Positions 25,986 through 36,791 of a DNA stretch of 45,883 nt are shown one piece after another. Numbering within the stretch: position 1 is the first letter of the stretch; each line of letters opens with the position of its first letter. The notes below the pieces were generated by a model, which worked only from the letters and a program-made list of their open reading frames with translations, did no database searches and was not told the origin of the DNA. A program made the translations under genes and the position numbers. The DNA comes from an uncultured Veillonellaceae bacterium (GTDB lineage: Bacteria > Bacillota > Negativicutes > Selenomonadales > Selenomonadaceae): NCBI GenBank assembly GCA_900315615.1, contig OMZT01000089.1, positions 1 through 45,883 of the forward strand, written 5' to 3'.

Positions 25986-26549
25986 ATGTTTATACTGGCT
26001 TCAGGCTCACCAAGACGTAGGGAACTGCTTGAGCAGATAGGCTGCAGCTTTCAAGTGGAGCCAAGTGGGGCAAAGGAAATTACTGAAGCCGAAGATCCCG
26101 TCCGACTTGTCGTAAAGAATGCTGAGATTAAGGCATCGGCTACAGCTGAGCTGCACCCTGGCATACCGGTACTGGCTGCAGATACGGTTGTCTTCATGGA
26201 TAAGGATATCTACGGGAAGCCGAAGGATGCAGATGATGCTGCGAGGATGCTTAGGGAGCTTTCTGGTAAGGAGCATAATGTAGCGACGGGCATGGTAATA
26301 GCTGCAGGTGGGAATCTGTATAGTGATGCCTCAGTTACACGTGTGAGACTGGCCAGGCTGACGGATGATGAGATCAGGCGATATATTGATACAGGAGAAC
26401 CGCTTGATAAGGCAGGTGCTTATGGTATACAGGGTAAAGCAGCGGCATTTATTGAGGGCATCAGTGGCTCTTATACGAATGTCGTGGGATTGCCGCTTCA
26501 TGCGTTTGTAGTATTAGCAAGAAAGGCAGGTATCGACATATGGCAGTAA
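25986..26549 (+). CDS. maf: Maf family nucleotide pyrophosphatase
   Basis: A 187-residue protein starting 'MFILASGSPRRRELLEQIG', the Maf signature, with 'LAADTVVFMDKDIYGKP' and 'YGIQGKAAAFIEGISGSYTN'. Maf enzymes hydrolyse non-canonical nucleotides such as dTTP, UTP or modified forms, and have been linked to septum control. Start ATG 25986 follows GGGGTGG; an in-frame GTG at 25977 overlaps that site. It overlaps radC by 10 bases. Confidence 0.95.
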   Translation: MFILASGSPRRRELLEQIGCSFQVEPSGAKEITEAEDPVRLVVKNAEIKASATAELHPGIPVLAADTVVFMDKDIYGKPKDADDAARMLRELSGKEHNVATGMVIAAGGNLYSDASVTRVRLARLTDDEIRRYIDTGEPLDKAGAYGIQGKAAAFIEGISGSYTNVVGLPLHAFVVLARKAGIDIWQ

Positions 26550-27232
26550 TGGTTCACGATATGCCAGAAGATGAGCGCCCAAGGGAGCGCCTCATAAAAG
26601 ACGGAGTAGATGCACTATCGGATGCCGAGCTGCTTGCAATCCTGCTGCGTACGGGCACTAAAGAAGAGTCTGTGCTAGATTTGGCACAGCAGGTTCTCGC
26701 TATGTATGATGGCCGTGGACTGATAGGCGTAATGGAGATGGCACCATCAGAGCTTGCTGCAATCAAGGGAATCGGATTGGCTAAGGCAGCATCCATCGTA
26801 GCAGCAGTTGAGCTTGGAAGACGCATAGCTACGAAAGCATCACGTAAGAATACACACATTTCGTCCCCTAAGGATGTGGCTATATATGCTATGCCGCATT
26901 TTCGTTATGAACTCAGAGAGCATTTCGCGGTTATGATGCTTAATATGAAAAATGGTGTCATAGCCATGCCCGATATTTCTATCGGCAGTCTTTCTGCATC
27001 TGTCGTGCATCCGCGGGAGGTTTTTCGGGCAGCGACGAGGTATGCAGCAGCATCGATCATACTACTTCATAATCATCCTTCGGGTGATCCACATCCAAGC
27101 TTTGAAGATCTGGAGGTCACAAAGCGTATCATAAAGGCTGGTCATGTCATGGATATACCAGTATTGGATCACGTCATATTAGGGGATAATTCTTTTGTTA
27201 GCCTTAAAGAAGAGGGTAAGGGTGGATTTTAA
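26540..27232 (+). CDS. radC: RadC family JAB-domain protein
   Basis: A 230-residue protein. The N-terminal helix-hairpin-helix region ('LAAIKGIGLAKAASIVAAVE') and the C-terminal JAB/MPN domain with metal motif 'ILLHNHPSGDPHPSFED' are both intact. Family members are named for a DNA repair phenotype now considered unproven; the activity is unknown. It overlaps the maf end, a pairing common in Firmicutes. Confidence 0.95.
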   Translation: MAVMVHDMPEDERPRERLIKDGVDALSDAELLAILLRTGTKEESVLDLAQQVLAMYDGRGLIGVMEMAPSELAAIKGIGLAKAASIVAAVELGRRIATKASRKNTHISSPKDVAIYAMPHFRYELREHFAVMMLNMKNGVIAMPDISIGSLSASVVHPREVFRAATRYAAASIILLHNHPSGDPHPSFEDLEVTKRIIKAGHVMDIPVLDHVILGDNSFVSLKEEGKGGF

Positions 27233-27257
27233 GATTTTTAGATAGGGGGAAGTGACA

Positions 27258-28643
27258 ATGGGTATAGTCGCGGCTTTCGCCGTTCCGCATCCGCCGATTA
27301 TTCTTCCAGAGGTGGGACATGGCGAGGAGAAGAAGATACAGCGCACTATCGATGCGTATCGGGACGTGATGCGACAGGCGGCAGAGCTTAAGCCTGATAC
27401 AGTGGTGATTTCGAGCCCGCATTCTCTTATGTACGCGGATTATTTTCATATATCGCCCGGGAAAAAAGCTTCAGGTAACTTCGGTGATTTCGGGGCACCT
27501 GATGTCACCATAGAGGTGGATTATGATACGGAATTCGTCAGTTCGCTCGTAGATGAGGCAGCTATGCGTGAGGTTCCGGCAGGCACATTGGGCGCACGTT
27601 CAAGTATGCTGGATCACGCTACTATGATACCGTTGCGTTTCCTTAAGGAAGCTGGAGCGGATGACTTCAAAGTGGTGCGTATTGGCCTTTCAGGGCTCAG
27701 TGCACGTATGCATTACAAGCTTGGAGAATGCATACAGGCGGTCTCAGAAAAACTTGGGCGAAGGGTGGTTTATATAGCGAGTGGTGACCTTTCGCATAAA
27801 CTTAAAGAGAACGGTCCATACGGATATGCTCCAGAGGGTCCTGAGTTTGACAGGATATGCACCGAAGCACTTCAAAAAGGTGATTTCATGGGGCTTCTTT
27901 CTATTAATGAAAAGATTTCGGATAAAGCTGCAGAATGTGGCTTGAGATCGTTTTGGATGATGGCTGGTGCACTTGATCGCACTGCGGTTGAGTCAAATCT
28001 GCTATCTGCTGAGGGTCCATTTGGCGTTGGTTATGGTGTAGCTTCATTCAAGGTCACTGGTACTGATGATCTGAGAGATTTTGGGACTCAGATGGATAAT
28101 GCCAGGAGGGATGCCGTTCGTAAGGCGCGTGCGGACGAAGATCCATGGGTTCACCTTGCACGTCTCAGCGTTGAGCATTATACACGCACTGGCAGTTATG
28201 CCAGGATACCGGACGACCTTCCTGCTGAGATGACGACAGAGCGGGCTGGGGCATTCGTGTCGCTTCATAAGGATGGGGAACTTCGCGGATGTATTGGTAC
28301 TATAAAGCCCATGCAAAAAAGTGTAGCCGAGGAAGTCTTCTATAATGCTATTTCCGCGGCTGTTCACGATCCAAGATTTTCACCAGTTATGCCGGATGAG
28401 CTCAATGATATCATATATAGCGTGGATATACTCGGTGCTCCGGAGAAAACGGATATCAATGGGCTTGACCCAAAGCAGTATGGCGTTATCGTGTCGAGCA
28501 AAGGTCGCAGGGGATTACTACTGCCAGATCTCGATGGAATCGATACGGTTGACGAACAGATATCCATTGCTCGCCATAAGGCTGGCATAGGGGCAGATGA
28601 ACCAGTAGAACTGAGCAGGTTCAGGGTGGTGAGGCATCATTGA
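27258..28643 (+). CDS. MEMO/LigB-like domain fused to AMMECR1 domain (AmmeMemoRadiSam A+B)
   Basis: A 461-residue fusion. Residues about 1-270 are a class III extradiol dioxygenase-like (LigB/MEMO) domain ('AFAVPHPPIILPEVGHG', 'YIASGDLSHKL'). Residues about 285-461 are an AMMECR1 domain ('GAFVSLHKDGELRGCIGT', 'AAVHDPRFSPVM'). Start ATG 27258 follows GGGGGAA; the in-frame GTG at 27252 overlaps the spacer. The stop overlaps the radical SAM gene by 4 bases, completing the three-part AmmeMemoRadiSam system. The substrate is unknown; a metal- and radical-based modification is inferred from the family. Confidence 0.92.
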   Translation: MGIVAAFAVPHPPIILPEVGHGEEKKIQRTIDAYRDVMRQAAELKPDTVVISSPHSLMYADYFHISPGKKASGNFGDFGAPDVTIEVDYDTEFVSSLVDEAAMREVPAGTLGARSSMLDHATMIPLRFLKEAGADDFKVVRIGLSGLSARMHYKLGECIQAVSEKLGRRVVYIASGDLSHKLKENGPYGYAPEGPEFDRICTEALQKGDFMGLLSINEKISDKAAECGLRSFWMMAGALDRTAVESNLLSAEGPFGVGYGVASFKVTGTDDLRDFGTQMDNARRDAVRKARADEDPWVHLARLSVEHYTRTGSYARIPDDLPAEMTTERAGAFVSLHKDGELRGCIGTIKPMQKSVAEEVFYNAISAAVHDPRFSPVMPDELNDIIYSVDILGAPEKTDINGLDPKQYGVIVSSKGRRGLLLPDLDGIDTVDEQISIARHKAGIGADEPVELSRFRVVRHH

Positions 28644-29476
28644 GCGGAATTAGATGTGACGTATGCCCACATCATTGCGTTATTCAGGAAAGAATGACTG
28701 GAAGATGTGGTGCGCGTATATGCGTGAATGACAGGATCACAGATATAAACTATGGATGGATTACATCATTGGCATTGGATCCTGTTGAGAAAAAACCACT
28801 AAAAAGATTTCATCCGGGAGAATTCGTGCTTTCCGTCGGGAGCTATGGATGCAATATGCATTGTCCATTCTGCCAGAATGCCGATATATCTCAGACGAGC
28901 GGAGATGAAGTACCAGGTAGGCAACTGTTCCCTGGAGATCTTGTAAGACTTGCTACGGAATATAGAGCTAAGCCAGAAGGGAATATAGGTATCGCATTTA
29001 CATATAATGAACCGTTGGTCGGATATGAATTCGTTTATGATACTGCACGAGCGGCAAAGCAGGCTGGACTTGAAACGGTCATCATAACGAATGGCCAGAT
29101 TGAAGAAAGACCACTTACCCAGCTGCTGCCACATGTCGATGCATGGAATATAGACCTGAAGGCATGGAATGCTGAGTTTTACAGATGGTGCGGAGGCGAT
29201 CTGGATACGACTAAGCATACTATCAAGGCAGCGGCCTCGATGTCACATGTAGAGGTTACCACGCTGATCATACCGGGGAAGAATGACAAACCGGATGAGA
29301 TGGAGGCAGAGGCAGCGTGGCTTGAAGAGATATCACCAGATATACCCCTACATATAACGCGGTATTTTCCACGATATCGTACTGAAGATATTCCAGCTAC
29401 ACCTATAGATACAATAGATACGCTTGCTGATATTGCGAAGATGCATTTAAAATACGTATATAAGGGCAACTGCTGA
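28640..29476 (+). CDS. amrS: AmmeMemoRadiSam system radical SAM enzyme (AmrS-like)
   Basis: A 278-residue radical SAM protein. The 4Fe-4S/SAM motif is 'GCNMHCPFCQN' (CxxxCxxC). The N-terminus carries extra cysteines ('CDVCPHHC', 'GRCGARIC') seen in this family. The start is TTG 28640, which overlaps the previous stop, with GGTGAGG 5 bases upstream; no ATG is available near. Coupled translation with the MEMO-AMMECR1 fusion implies joint function. The reaction is not known from sequence. Confidence 0.92.
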   Translation: MSGIRCDVCPHHCVIQERMTGRCGARICVNDRITDINYGWITSLALDPVEKKPLKRFHPGEFVLSVGSYGCNMHCPFCQNADISQTSGDEVPGRQLFPGDLVRLATEYRAKPEGNIGIAFTYNEPLVGYEFVYDTARAAKQAGLETVIITNGQIEERPLTQLLPHVDAWNIDLKAWNAEFYRWCGGDLDTTKHTIKAAASMSHVEVTTLIIPGKNDKPDEMEAEAAWLEEISPDIPLHITRYFPRYRTEDIPATPIDTIDTLADIAKMHLKYVYKGNC

Positions 29477-29489
29477 ATAGCCATGATTT

Positions 29490-29519
29490 GCCGCATAGGG
29501 AGACCTGTGCGGCTTTTTT
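29490..29519 (+). terminator. Terminator after amrS
   Basis: Ten-base stem GCCGCATAGG / CCTGTGCGGC (one G-T pair) with a GAGA tetraloop, then TTTTTT. Confidence 0.95.
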
Positions 29520-29542
29520 GATGAAGTATTTTTCATAGCCTG

Positions 29543-29571
29543 TTGACAGAAGCCAGAGTTTGAAATACAAT
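29543..29571 (+). promoter_or_regulatory. Promoter of the suf operon
   Basis: Consensus TTGACA (29543-29548), a 17-base spacer and TACAAT (29566-29571). No IscR/SufR-type inverted repeat is obvious around it. Confidence 0.88.
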
Positions 29572-29620
29572 GAATCATATCCAAGTAAAATAGTATGGTA
29601 TAAATAGAGAGGCGTATATA

Positions 29621-30376
29621 ATGGCAGAAAATCTTTTGACAATTCATGATCTGCATGCGGGCGTAGATGGTAAGGAGATACTTAAGGGCGTTGACCTTAT
29701 CGTTGATAAGGGTGAGGTGCATGTAATCCTTGGTCCTAATGGATCCGGAAAATCAACACTGATGAATATCATCATGGGACATCCAAAATATGAGGTACAA
29801 AGCGGGAGCATTTCATTTGAGGGCAAGGATCTCACGAACATGAGAACCTTTGAACGTGCAAGGGAGGGTATCTTCCTATCGTTTCAGACACCTGAGGAGA
29901 TACCGGGAATATCTGTAGAGAATATGATACGTACTGCAAAGCAGGCGATGACTGGCGAGCATGTGAAGGTTCTTGCATTCAGGAAAGAACTGAGAGCCAT
30001 GATGAAGGAACTCAAGATCGACCCATCATATGCTGAGCGCTATCTTAATGTGGGATTTTCTGGCGGTGAAAAAAAGCGTAATGAGATACTGCAACTACTC
30101 ATGCTTCAGCCTAAGCTCGCAATGCTGGATGAGACGGATTCAGGGCTTGATGTGGACGCAGTACAGATCGTATCTGAGGGCGTGGCCAAATTCCACAATG
30201 ATGATAATGCATGTCTTATCATAACGCATAATGCACGTATACTTGATAAGCTGAAGGTAGATAAAGTGCATGTGCTCATGAATGGTAGAATCGCCGAAGA
30301 AGGCGGTCCAGAGCTTGTTGATGAGATCAACAAACATGGATTTTCGAATATTTCTGCCGCACAGGAAAAGAACTGA
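29621..30376 (+). CDS. sufC: Fe-S cluster assembly ATPase SufC
   Basis: A 251-residue ABC ATPase with Walker A 'GPNGSGKSTLMNIIMGHP', the SufC-type signature 'GFSGGEKKRNEILQLLML' and 'LDETDSGLDVDAVQIV'. It forms the cytosolic SufBCD scaffold, where ATP hydrolysis drives cluster assembly on SufB. First gene of sufCBDSU. GAGAGG lies upstream of the ATG. Confidence 0.97.
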   Translation: MAENLLTIHDLHAGVDGKEILKGVDLIVDKGEVHVILGPNGSGKSTLMNIIMGHPKYEVQSGSISFEGKDLTNMRTFERAREGIFLSFQTPEEIPGISVENMIRTAKQAMTGEHVKVLAFRKELRAMMKELKIDPSYAERYLNVGFSGGEKKRNEILQLLMLQPKLAMLDETDSGLDVDAVQIVSEGVAKFHNDDNACLIITHNARILDKLKVDKVHVLMNGRIAEEGGPELVDEINKHGFSNISAAQEKN

Positions 30377-30388
30377 GGCGCTGCACAT

Positions 30389-31792
30389 ATGGAAAATAAA
30401 AAGAATTTCATAGAAGATATAGAACGCACACTTTATGATATAAAGGATAAGGATAATTCGGTATATAGAGAAAAAGTTGGACTCACGGAAGACATCGTAC
30501 GTGATATTTCTGAGCGCAAGCATGATCCGAAATGGATGCTTGACTTCAGGCTGAAGTCTCTTGATATATATAATCATACACCTCTACCGACATGGGGACC
30601 TGATCTTTCTGAGCTCAACATGGATGAAATCACCACATATGTACAGCCGGATGCCAAGATGGCAGGCAAATGGGATGATGTGCCAGATGATATAAAGAAT
30701 ACATTTGACAGGCTTGGTATTCCTGAGGCGGAAAAGACGTCCCTGGCAGGTGTAGGAGCACAGTATGATTCGGAGGTGGTTTATCATAGCATCCAAGACC
30801 GCCTTACAGAACAGGGTGTAATATATACAGATATGGAAACGGCTGTACGTGATTATGAAGATATCGTGAAGGAATACTTCATGAAGCTTGTGCCACCTCA
30901 TGATCATAAATTTGCTGCGCTTCATGGAGCTGTATGGTCTGGTGGATCGTTCGTCTACGTACCAGAAGGCGTACAGGTAAAGATTCCACTGCAATCATAT
31001 TTCAGGCTCAACGCACCTGGAGCGGGACAGTTCGAGCACACTCTGATCATCGTAGAGAAGGGCGCGAGCTGTCATTTCATAGAGGGATGCAGTGCACCAA
31101 AATATAACGTGACGAATCTTCATGCCGGCTGTGTCGAGCTTTTCGTAAAAGAAGGTGCAAGACTGCGCTACTCTACAATAGAAAACTGGTCCAAGAACAT
31201 GATGAATCTCAACACCAAACGCGCTCTGATTGAGAAGGATGGTATCATGGAATGGGTATCAGGCTCGTTTGGCTCACATGTGTCATGTCTGTATCCATCC
31301 ACTATACTTCATGGCGAGAATGCGACATGTGACTTCACGGGAGTAACGTTTGCAGGGTGCGGCCAAAACCTGGATACTGGTGCGACCGTGATACATGCGG
31401 CACCACATACGTCTGCAACAATCAATACGCGTACGATATCAAAGGATGGAGGCAAGGCCACATATAGGAGCGCTGTCAAAGTCACCAAAAACGCGCCGTA
31501 TGCAAAGTGCTCTGTCAATTGCGAGTCACTTATGCTTGACAGCGAATCACGTTCTGACACATTACCTGTTATGGATATAGAAGGTGATGAGGCAGATATC
31601 GGGCATGAAGCAAGAATAGGGCGGATCAGTGATGATGCTGTTTTCTATCTGATGAGTCGAGGCATTGATGAGAACGAGGCACGAGCCATGATCGTGCGTG
31701 GATTCGTTGAGCCTGTTGCTAAGGCATTACCGCTAGAATATGCTGTAGAGATGAATAATCTCGTGAACATAGAGCTAGACAGCACCAAATGA
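30389..31792 (+). CDS. sufB: Fe-S cluster scaffold SufB
   Basis: A 467-residue beta-helix scaffold protein of normal length. Recognisable blocks include 'VVYHSIQDRLTEQGVIYTD', 'ALHGAVWSGGSFVYVPEGV', 'CSAPKYNVTNLHAGCVELF' and the C-terminal 'EDESVFYLMSRG'-type region, here 'DDAVFYLMSRGIDENEA'. It receives sulfur from SufS/SufU and holds the nascent cluster with SufC and SufD. It lies 12 bases after sufC, and its stop abuts sufD. Confidence 0.97.
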   Translation: MENKKNFIEDIERTLYDIKDKDNSVYREKVGLTEDIVRDISERKHDPKWMLDFRLKSLDIYNHTPLPTWGPDLSELNMDEITTYVQPDAKMAGKWDDVPDDIKNTFDRLGIPEAEKTSLAGVGAQYDSEVVYHSIQDRLTEQGVIYTDMETAVRDYEDIVKEYFMKLVPPHDHKFAALHGAVWSGGSFVYVPEGVQVKIPLQSYFRLNAPGAGQFEHTLIIVEKGASCHFIEGCSAPKYNVTNLHAGCVELFVKEGARLRYSTIENWSKNMMNLNTKRALIEKDGIMEWVSGSFGSHVSCLYPSTILHGENATCDFTGVTFAGCGQNLDTGATVIHAAPHTSATINTRTISKDGGKATYRSAVKVTKNAPYAKCSVNCESLMLDSESRSDTLPVMDIEGDEADIGHEARIGRISDDAVFYLMSRGIDENEARAMIVRGFVEPVAKALPLEYAVEMNNLVNIELDSTK

Positions 31793-31806
31793 TGAGGGAG
31801 GACAAA

Positions 31807-32664
31807 ATGGCAGAGACAGAAAAAAAGGTGGCCTACAGCTCCATCCCAATGAGGACATGGCGCTGGCTTGGAATAAATACGGCGTATTTACCAGAACATA
31901 TCCCGGAGACTACGCCTATAGAGAATGTAAAGAACATCAAAGTTGAGCCAGGACAGACGGCAAATGTCACAGTAGTATATCGAGATGAACAGCGCGCCGA
32001 AATACATGCAGATGTTGGCGATGGGGCGACGCTGAACTTAATAAAAGTCCAGATCGTGGGCAGCGATATGAATCATGTCGATTCATTTGATGTAAAAGCT
32101 GGTAAAGAGGCTCATGTCAACTATACAGCTGTAGAGGTGGGAGGAGCTACCACAGAAGCAAAGTTCAATATCGACCTTGCGGGAGATAACTCGAGCGCAG
32201 ATGTATGGGCATTGTATTTCGGCGATAAGGATCGCAGCATTGACCTCAACTATGTTATTACCCAGCGCGGTAAGAATACAGATGCGAATATGCAGGTACG
32301 CGGTGCATTGAAGGATAAATCACAAAAGATCTTTCGCGGGACGTTGGATTTCCTTGAGGGCACGAAAGGCTCTGTGGGACGCGAGAATGAGGAAGCAATC
32401 CTGCTGAACGAAGGCGTAAGGAATCGCAGTGTACCTATAATGCTTTCTCATGAAGAAGAGGTTGATGGGCACCATGCAGTAAGTATAGGCAAGATGGATG
32501 AGGAAAAGCTCTTCTATCTGATGAGCCGCGGCCTGAACCTCGCAGAGGCACAGCGGCTTGTTGTAGATGCATCGTTTGCACCTGTACTCGATCGTATTAC
32601 CGACGAATCGTTACGCACGGAAGTTTCGGATTATCTGAAGGGAAGGATATCAGATGGAGAATAA
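31807..32664 (+). CDS. sufD: Fe-S cluster assembly protein SufD
   Basis: A 285-residue SufB/D-family protein ('MAETEKKVAYSSIPMRTWRW', later 'SHEEEVDGHHAVSIGKMDEE', 'FYLMSRGLNLAEAQRLVVDA'). It is shorter than E. coli SufD (about 420), as is usual in several anaerobes. Start ATG 31807 has GGGAGG 5 bases upstream; ATG 31789 overlaps the sufB stop and precedes that site. It overlaps sufS by 11 bases. Confidence 0.93.
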   Translation: MAETEKKVAYSSIPMRTWRWLGINTAYLPEHIPETTPIENVKNIKVEPGQTANVTVVYRDEQRAEIHADVGDGATLNLIKVQIVGSDMNHVDSFDVKAGKEAHVNYTAVEVGGATTEAKFNIDLAGDNSSADVWALYFGDKDRSIDLNYVITQRGKNTDANMQVRGALKDKSQKIFRGTLDFLEGTKGSVGRENEEAILLNEGVRNRSVPIMLSHEEEVDGHHAVSIGKMDEEKLFYLMSRGLNLAEAQRLVVDASFAPVLDRITDESLRTEVSDYLKGRISDGE

Positions 32665-33889
32665 TGCAGCGGATATCAGAAAAGATTTTCCGATACTCAG
32701 TCATACGATGAACGGAAAACCGATGGCATACCTTGATAACGGTGCTACCACACAGAAGCCAGAAAGCGTAGTGCAAGCTATATGTGGATATTATGGAGGA
32801 TGTAATGCGAACCCGCATCGTGGGGCGTATGAGCTAAGCGTTAAAGCTACGGATATCTATGAAGACGCACGCGAGAAGGTCAGGGGATTCATCAATGCAC
32901 CATCAAGCCGTAGTGTCATCTTCACGAAAAATGCCACTGAAGCATTGAATCTTGTGGCTTATAGCTATGGAATGCATTTTCTGAAAGCCGGTGATGAGAT
33001 ACTTATAAGCATCGCTGAGCATCATAGTAATCTTGTTCCGTGGCAGCAGGTTGCGCATGCGACTGGTGCAGTATTGAAGTATATCTATCTGACACCAGAT
33101 ATGAATATCGATATCGATGAAGTAGAGAAGAAAATCACTTCGAAGACGAAACTCGTGGCTGTGACTCAGGTATCGAATGTCCTGGGGCTTATTAATCCTG
33201 TAAAGGAGATTGCGGCAATCGCTCATAAAAATGGTGCTGTGTGCGTTGTTGATGGCTCACAGAGCGTTGCTCATATGGCGGTTGATGTCCAGGATATAGA
33301 TGCCGATTTCTTTGCTTTTTCCGGTCATAAGATGCTCTCACCTATGGGAATTGGCGTGCTGTATGGACGTGAGGAGTTATTAGACAAGATGCCTCCATTC
33401 CTTACTGGTGGTGACATGATAGAGTATGTTGAGGAGCAGACAACGACGTTCGCGGAACTGCCTCAGAAGTTTGAAGCTGGTACGCAGAACGTTGGAGGTG
33501 CTGCCGGCCTATCGGCGGCAATCGATTATCTGCAGGATGTTGGGTTTGATGAAATCGGCAGGATAGAGAAAGATCTCGTGGACTATGCACTTCCTAAGCT
33601 TAGGGAGCTGCCTTATGTAGAGCTTTACGGCTGCGATACTAAACAAGATAATAAGACGGGCATCATCACCTTCAATGTGAAGGATGTCCATCCTCATGAT
33701 GTGGCTACGATACTCGACAGTGAGGGCGTAGCTGTACGTGCAGGACATCATTGCGCGCAGCCTCTTATGAAGTACCTGGGCCAGAATGCTACATGCCGTA
33801 CCAGCTTTTATCTATACAATACACGTGAAGATGTTGATAGGTGGATAGAGGCATTGAAGAAGGTTAGAAAGGTGATGCATCTGGAATGA
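32654..33889 (+). CDS. sufS: Cysteine desulfurase SufS
   Basis: A 411-residue group II cysteine desulfurase. The PLP-binding Lys226 is in 'FFAFSGHKMLSPMGIGVLYG' and the active Cys367 in 'VRAGHHCAQPLM'. 'AEHHSN' (121-126) stacks on PLP. It moves sulfur from cysteine to SufU and on to SufB. GGAAGGA precedes the ATG, and the gene overlaps both neighbours. Confidence 0.97.
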   Translation: MENNAADIRKDFPILSHTMNGKPMAYLDNGATTQKPESVVQAICGYYGGCNANPHRGAYELSVKATDIYEDAREKVRGFINAPSSRSVIFTKNATEALNLVAYSYGMHFLKAGDEILISIAEHHSNLVPWQQVAHATGAVLKYIYLTPDMNIDIDEVEKKITSKTKLVAVTQVSNVLGLINPVKEIAAIAHKNGAVCVVDGSQSVAHMAVDVQDIDADFFAFSGHKMLSPMGIGVLYGREELLDKMPPFLTGGDMIEYVEEQTTTFAELPQKFEAGTQNVGGAAGLSAAIDYLQDVGFDEIGRIEKDLVDYALPKLRELPYVELYGCDTKQDNKTGIITFNVKDVHPHDVATILDSEGVAVRAGHHCAQPLMKYLGQNATCRTSFYLYNTREDVDRWIEALKKVRKVMHLE

Positions 33890-34320
33890 GCGGATTAGCT
33901 GATATATATACGGAACTCATAGCTGAGGAGAGCCGCAATCCTGAGCATAGACACCATATCGAAAATCCGGATATAACCCTGAAGGGGCATAATCCGAGCT
34001 GTGGTGACGAGATTACAATTGAGCTCAGGACCAAAGATGGAATCGTCGAAGATGCGTCTTTCACTGGCGTAGGTTGTGCCATATCGCAGGCATCTACATC
34101 CATGATGGTTGGTCTCATCAAGGGAAAGCCCGTGAAAGAGGCAAGGCGGTTAGCTAACCTTTTCATAGGCATGATAAAAGGCGAGGTTACAGATGATGAT
34201 GAATTGGATGATCTCGAGGATGCAGCTGCACTGAAGGGAATAGCTAATATGCCGGCACGTGTTAAGTGCGCTGTACTGTCATGGCACACACTTGATGATG
34301 CGCTAAAAGAAAAAGAATAA
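33886..34320 (+). CDS. sufU: Zinc-dependent sulfurtransferase SufU
   Basis: A 144-residue IscU-like protein of the Firmicute SufU type. The zinc ligands are visible: Cys39 and Asp41 in 'NPSCGDE', Cys64 in 'GVGCAISQAS' and Cys128 in 'RVKCAVLSWHTL'. SufU takes the persulfide from SufS. Its ATG overlaps the sufS stop by 4 bases. Last gene of the operon. Confidence 0.96.
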   Translation: MSGLADIYTELIAEESRNPEHRHHIENPDITLKGHNPSCGDEITIELRTKDGIVEDASFTGVGCAISQASTSMMVGLIKGKPVKEARRLANLFIGMIKGEVTDDDELDDLEDAAALKGIANMPARVKCAVLSWHTLDDALKEKE

Positions 34321-34330
34321 ACATATGAGC

Positions 34331-34366
34331 TACTGCAGGCATAGATGATATGCCTGCAGTATTTTT
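34331..34366 (+). terminator. Terminator of the suf operon
   Basis: Perfect 13-base stem TACTGCAGGCATA / TATGCCTGCAGTA with a 5-base loop, then TTTTT. Confidence 0.95.
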
Positions 34367-34484
34367 GCTATGCTCATGTGAGCTTTTATATCTCGCTACA
34401 TATGGTATATTTTAAGTTCGTTTAGAAAATCATGAGAGTGCCGTAAAATAGAGTGCCTTTGTAATAAAACTTTTTCAAAAGACC

Positions 34485-34513
34485 TTGACTTTTTGATTAA
34501 AGGGCTGTATTAT
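34485..34513 (+). promoter_or_regulatory. Promoter of groESL
   Basis: TTGACT (34485-34490), a 17-base spacer and TATTAT (34508-34513). CIRCE starts 12 bases after the -10, the same geometry as at hrcA. Confidence 0.82.
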
Positions 34514-34524
34514 AAGAACTGTAG

Positions 34525-34551
34525 TTAGCACTCGGACAAGATGAGTGCTAA
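34525..34551 (+). promoter_or_regulatory. CIRCE operator of groESL
   Basis: Exact TTAGCACTC-N9-GAGTGCTAA. HrcA, encoded at 8361, would repress groESL here as well as its own operon. Confidence 0.98.
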
Positions 34552-34590
34552 CAAACAGAAGAAATTTCAACAATAGGAGGAAGATAAATC

Positions 34591-34872
34591 ATGATCAAAC
34601 CATTAGGTGAAAGGGTTGTCATTGAAGTCGCAGAGAGCGAAATGAAGACTGCCAGCGGTATAGTGCTGCCGGACACAGCAAAGGAGAAGCCGCAGGAAGG
34701 CACGATCGTCGCTGTAGGAACAGGTAAGCTTCTCGATAACGGTGAGCGCGCAAAGATGGAAGTCAAGGCTGGCGATAAGGTTCTTTTCTCCAAGTATTCC
34801 GGAACGGAAGTCAAGGTAGACGAGAAGAAGTATCTTGTCGTCCGTGAGAGTGATATACTCGCAATCCTCTAA
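34591..34872 (+). CDS. groES: Co-chaperonin GroES
   Basis: A 93-residue GroES of standard length. '[20 protein letters not shown]' is followed by the mobile loop '[17 protein letters not shown]' and the end '[14 protein letters not shown]'. It caps the GroEL chamber. AGGAGG precedes the ATG. The gene lies downstream of CIRCE and 43 bases before groEL. Confidence 0.99.
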   Translation: MIKPLGERVVIEVAESEMKTASGIVLPDTAKEKPQEGTIVAVGTGKLLDNGERAKMEVKAGDKVLFSKYSGTEVKVDEKKYLVVRESDILAIL

Positions 34873-34915
34873 TAGATTTTGTGGCTTAGATAGATACGAA
34901 CTGGAGGCAATATAA

Positions 34916-36541
<1,626 letters not shown>

Positions 36542-36585
36542 TACAGCTGTAAAAACCGTATACTATTCATACTAATATAAGTAAG

Positions 36586-36621
36586 AAAAAGGAGAGGTAT
36601 CGTTACGTACCTCTCTTTTTT
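36586..36621 (+). terminator. Terminator of groESL
   Basis: GAGAGGTA / TACCTCTC stem, extended by flanking A and T runs, with an 8-base loop followed by TTTTTT. Confidence 0.92.
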
Positions 36622-36711
36622 ATGATGTTTACCGTTGATGTCCTTCTGGGGTGGATTTTTTACTATATTAACGTATATGTCCATGAGCGGTGGACTGCGG
36701 CAAAAAAGTAC

Positions 36712-36740
36712 TTGCACAGCAAATTGAATTGTGGTACAGT
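36712..36740 (+). promoter_or_regulatory. Promoter of sstT
   Basis: TTGCAC (36712-36717), a 17-base spacer and an extended -10 TGG-TACAGT (36735-36740 for the hexamer). Confidence 0.6.
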
Positions 36741-36791
36741 ACATATATGTTTCTATGAGAGACATGAAATTTATTTGAGGGAGGACTTATT

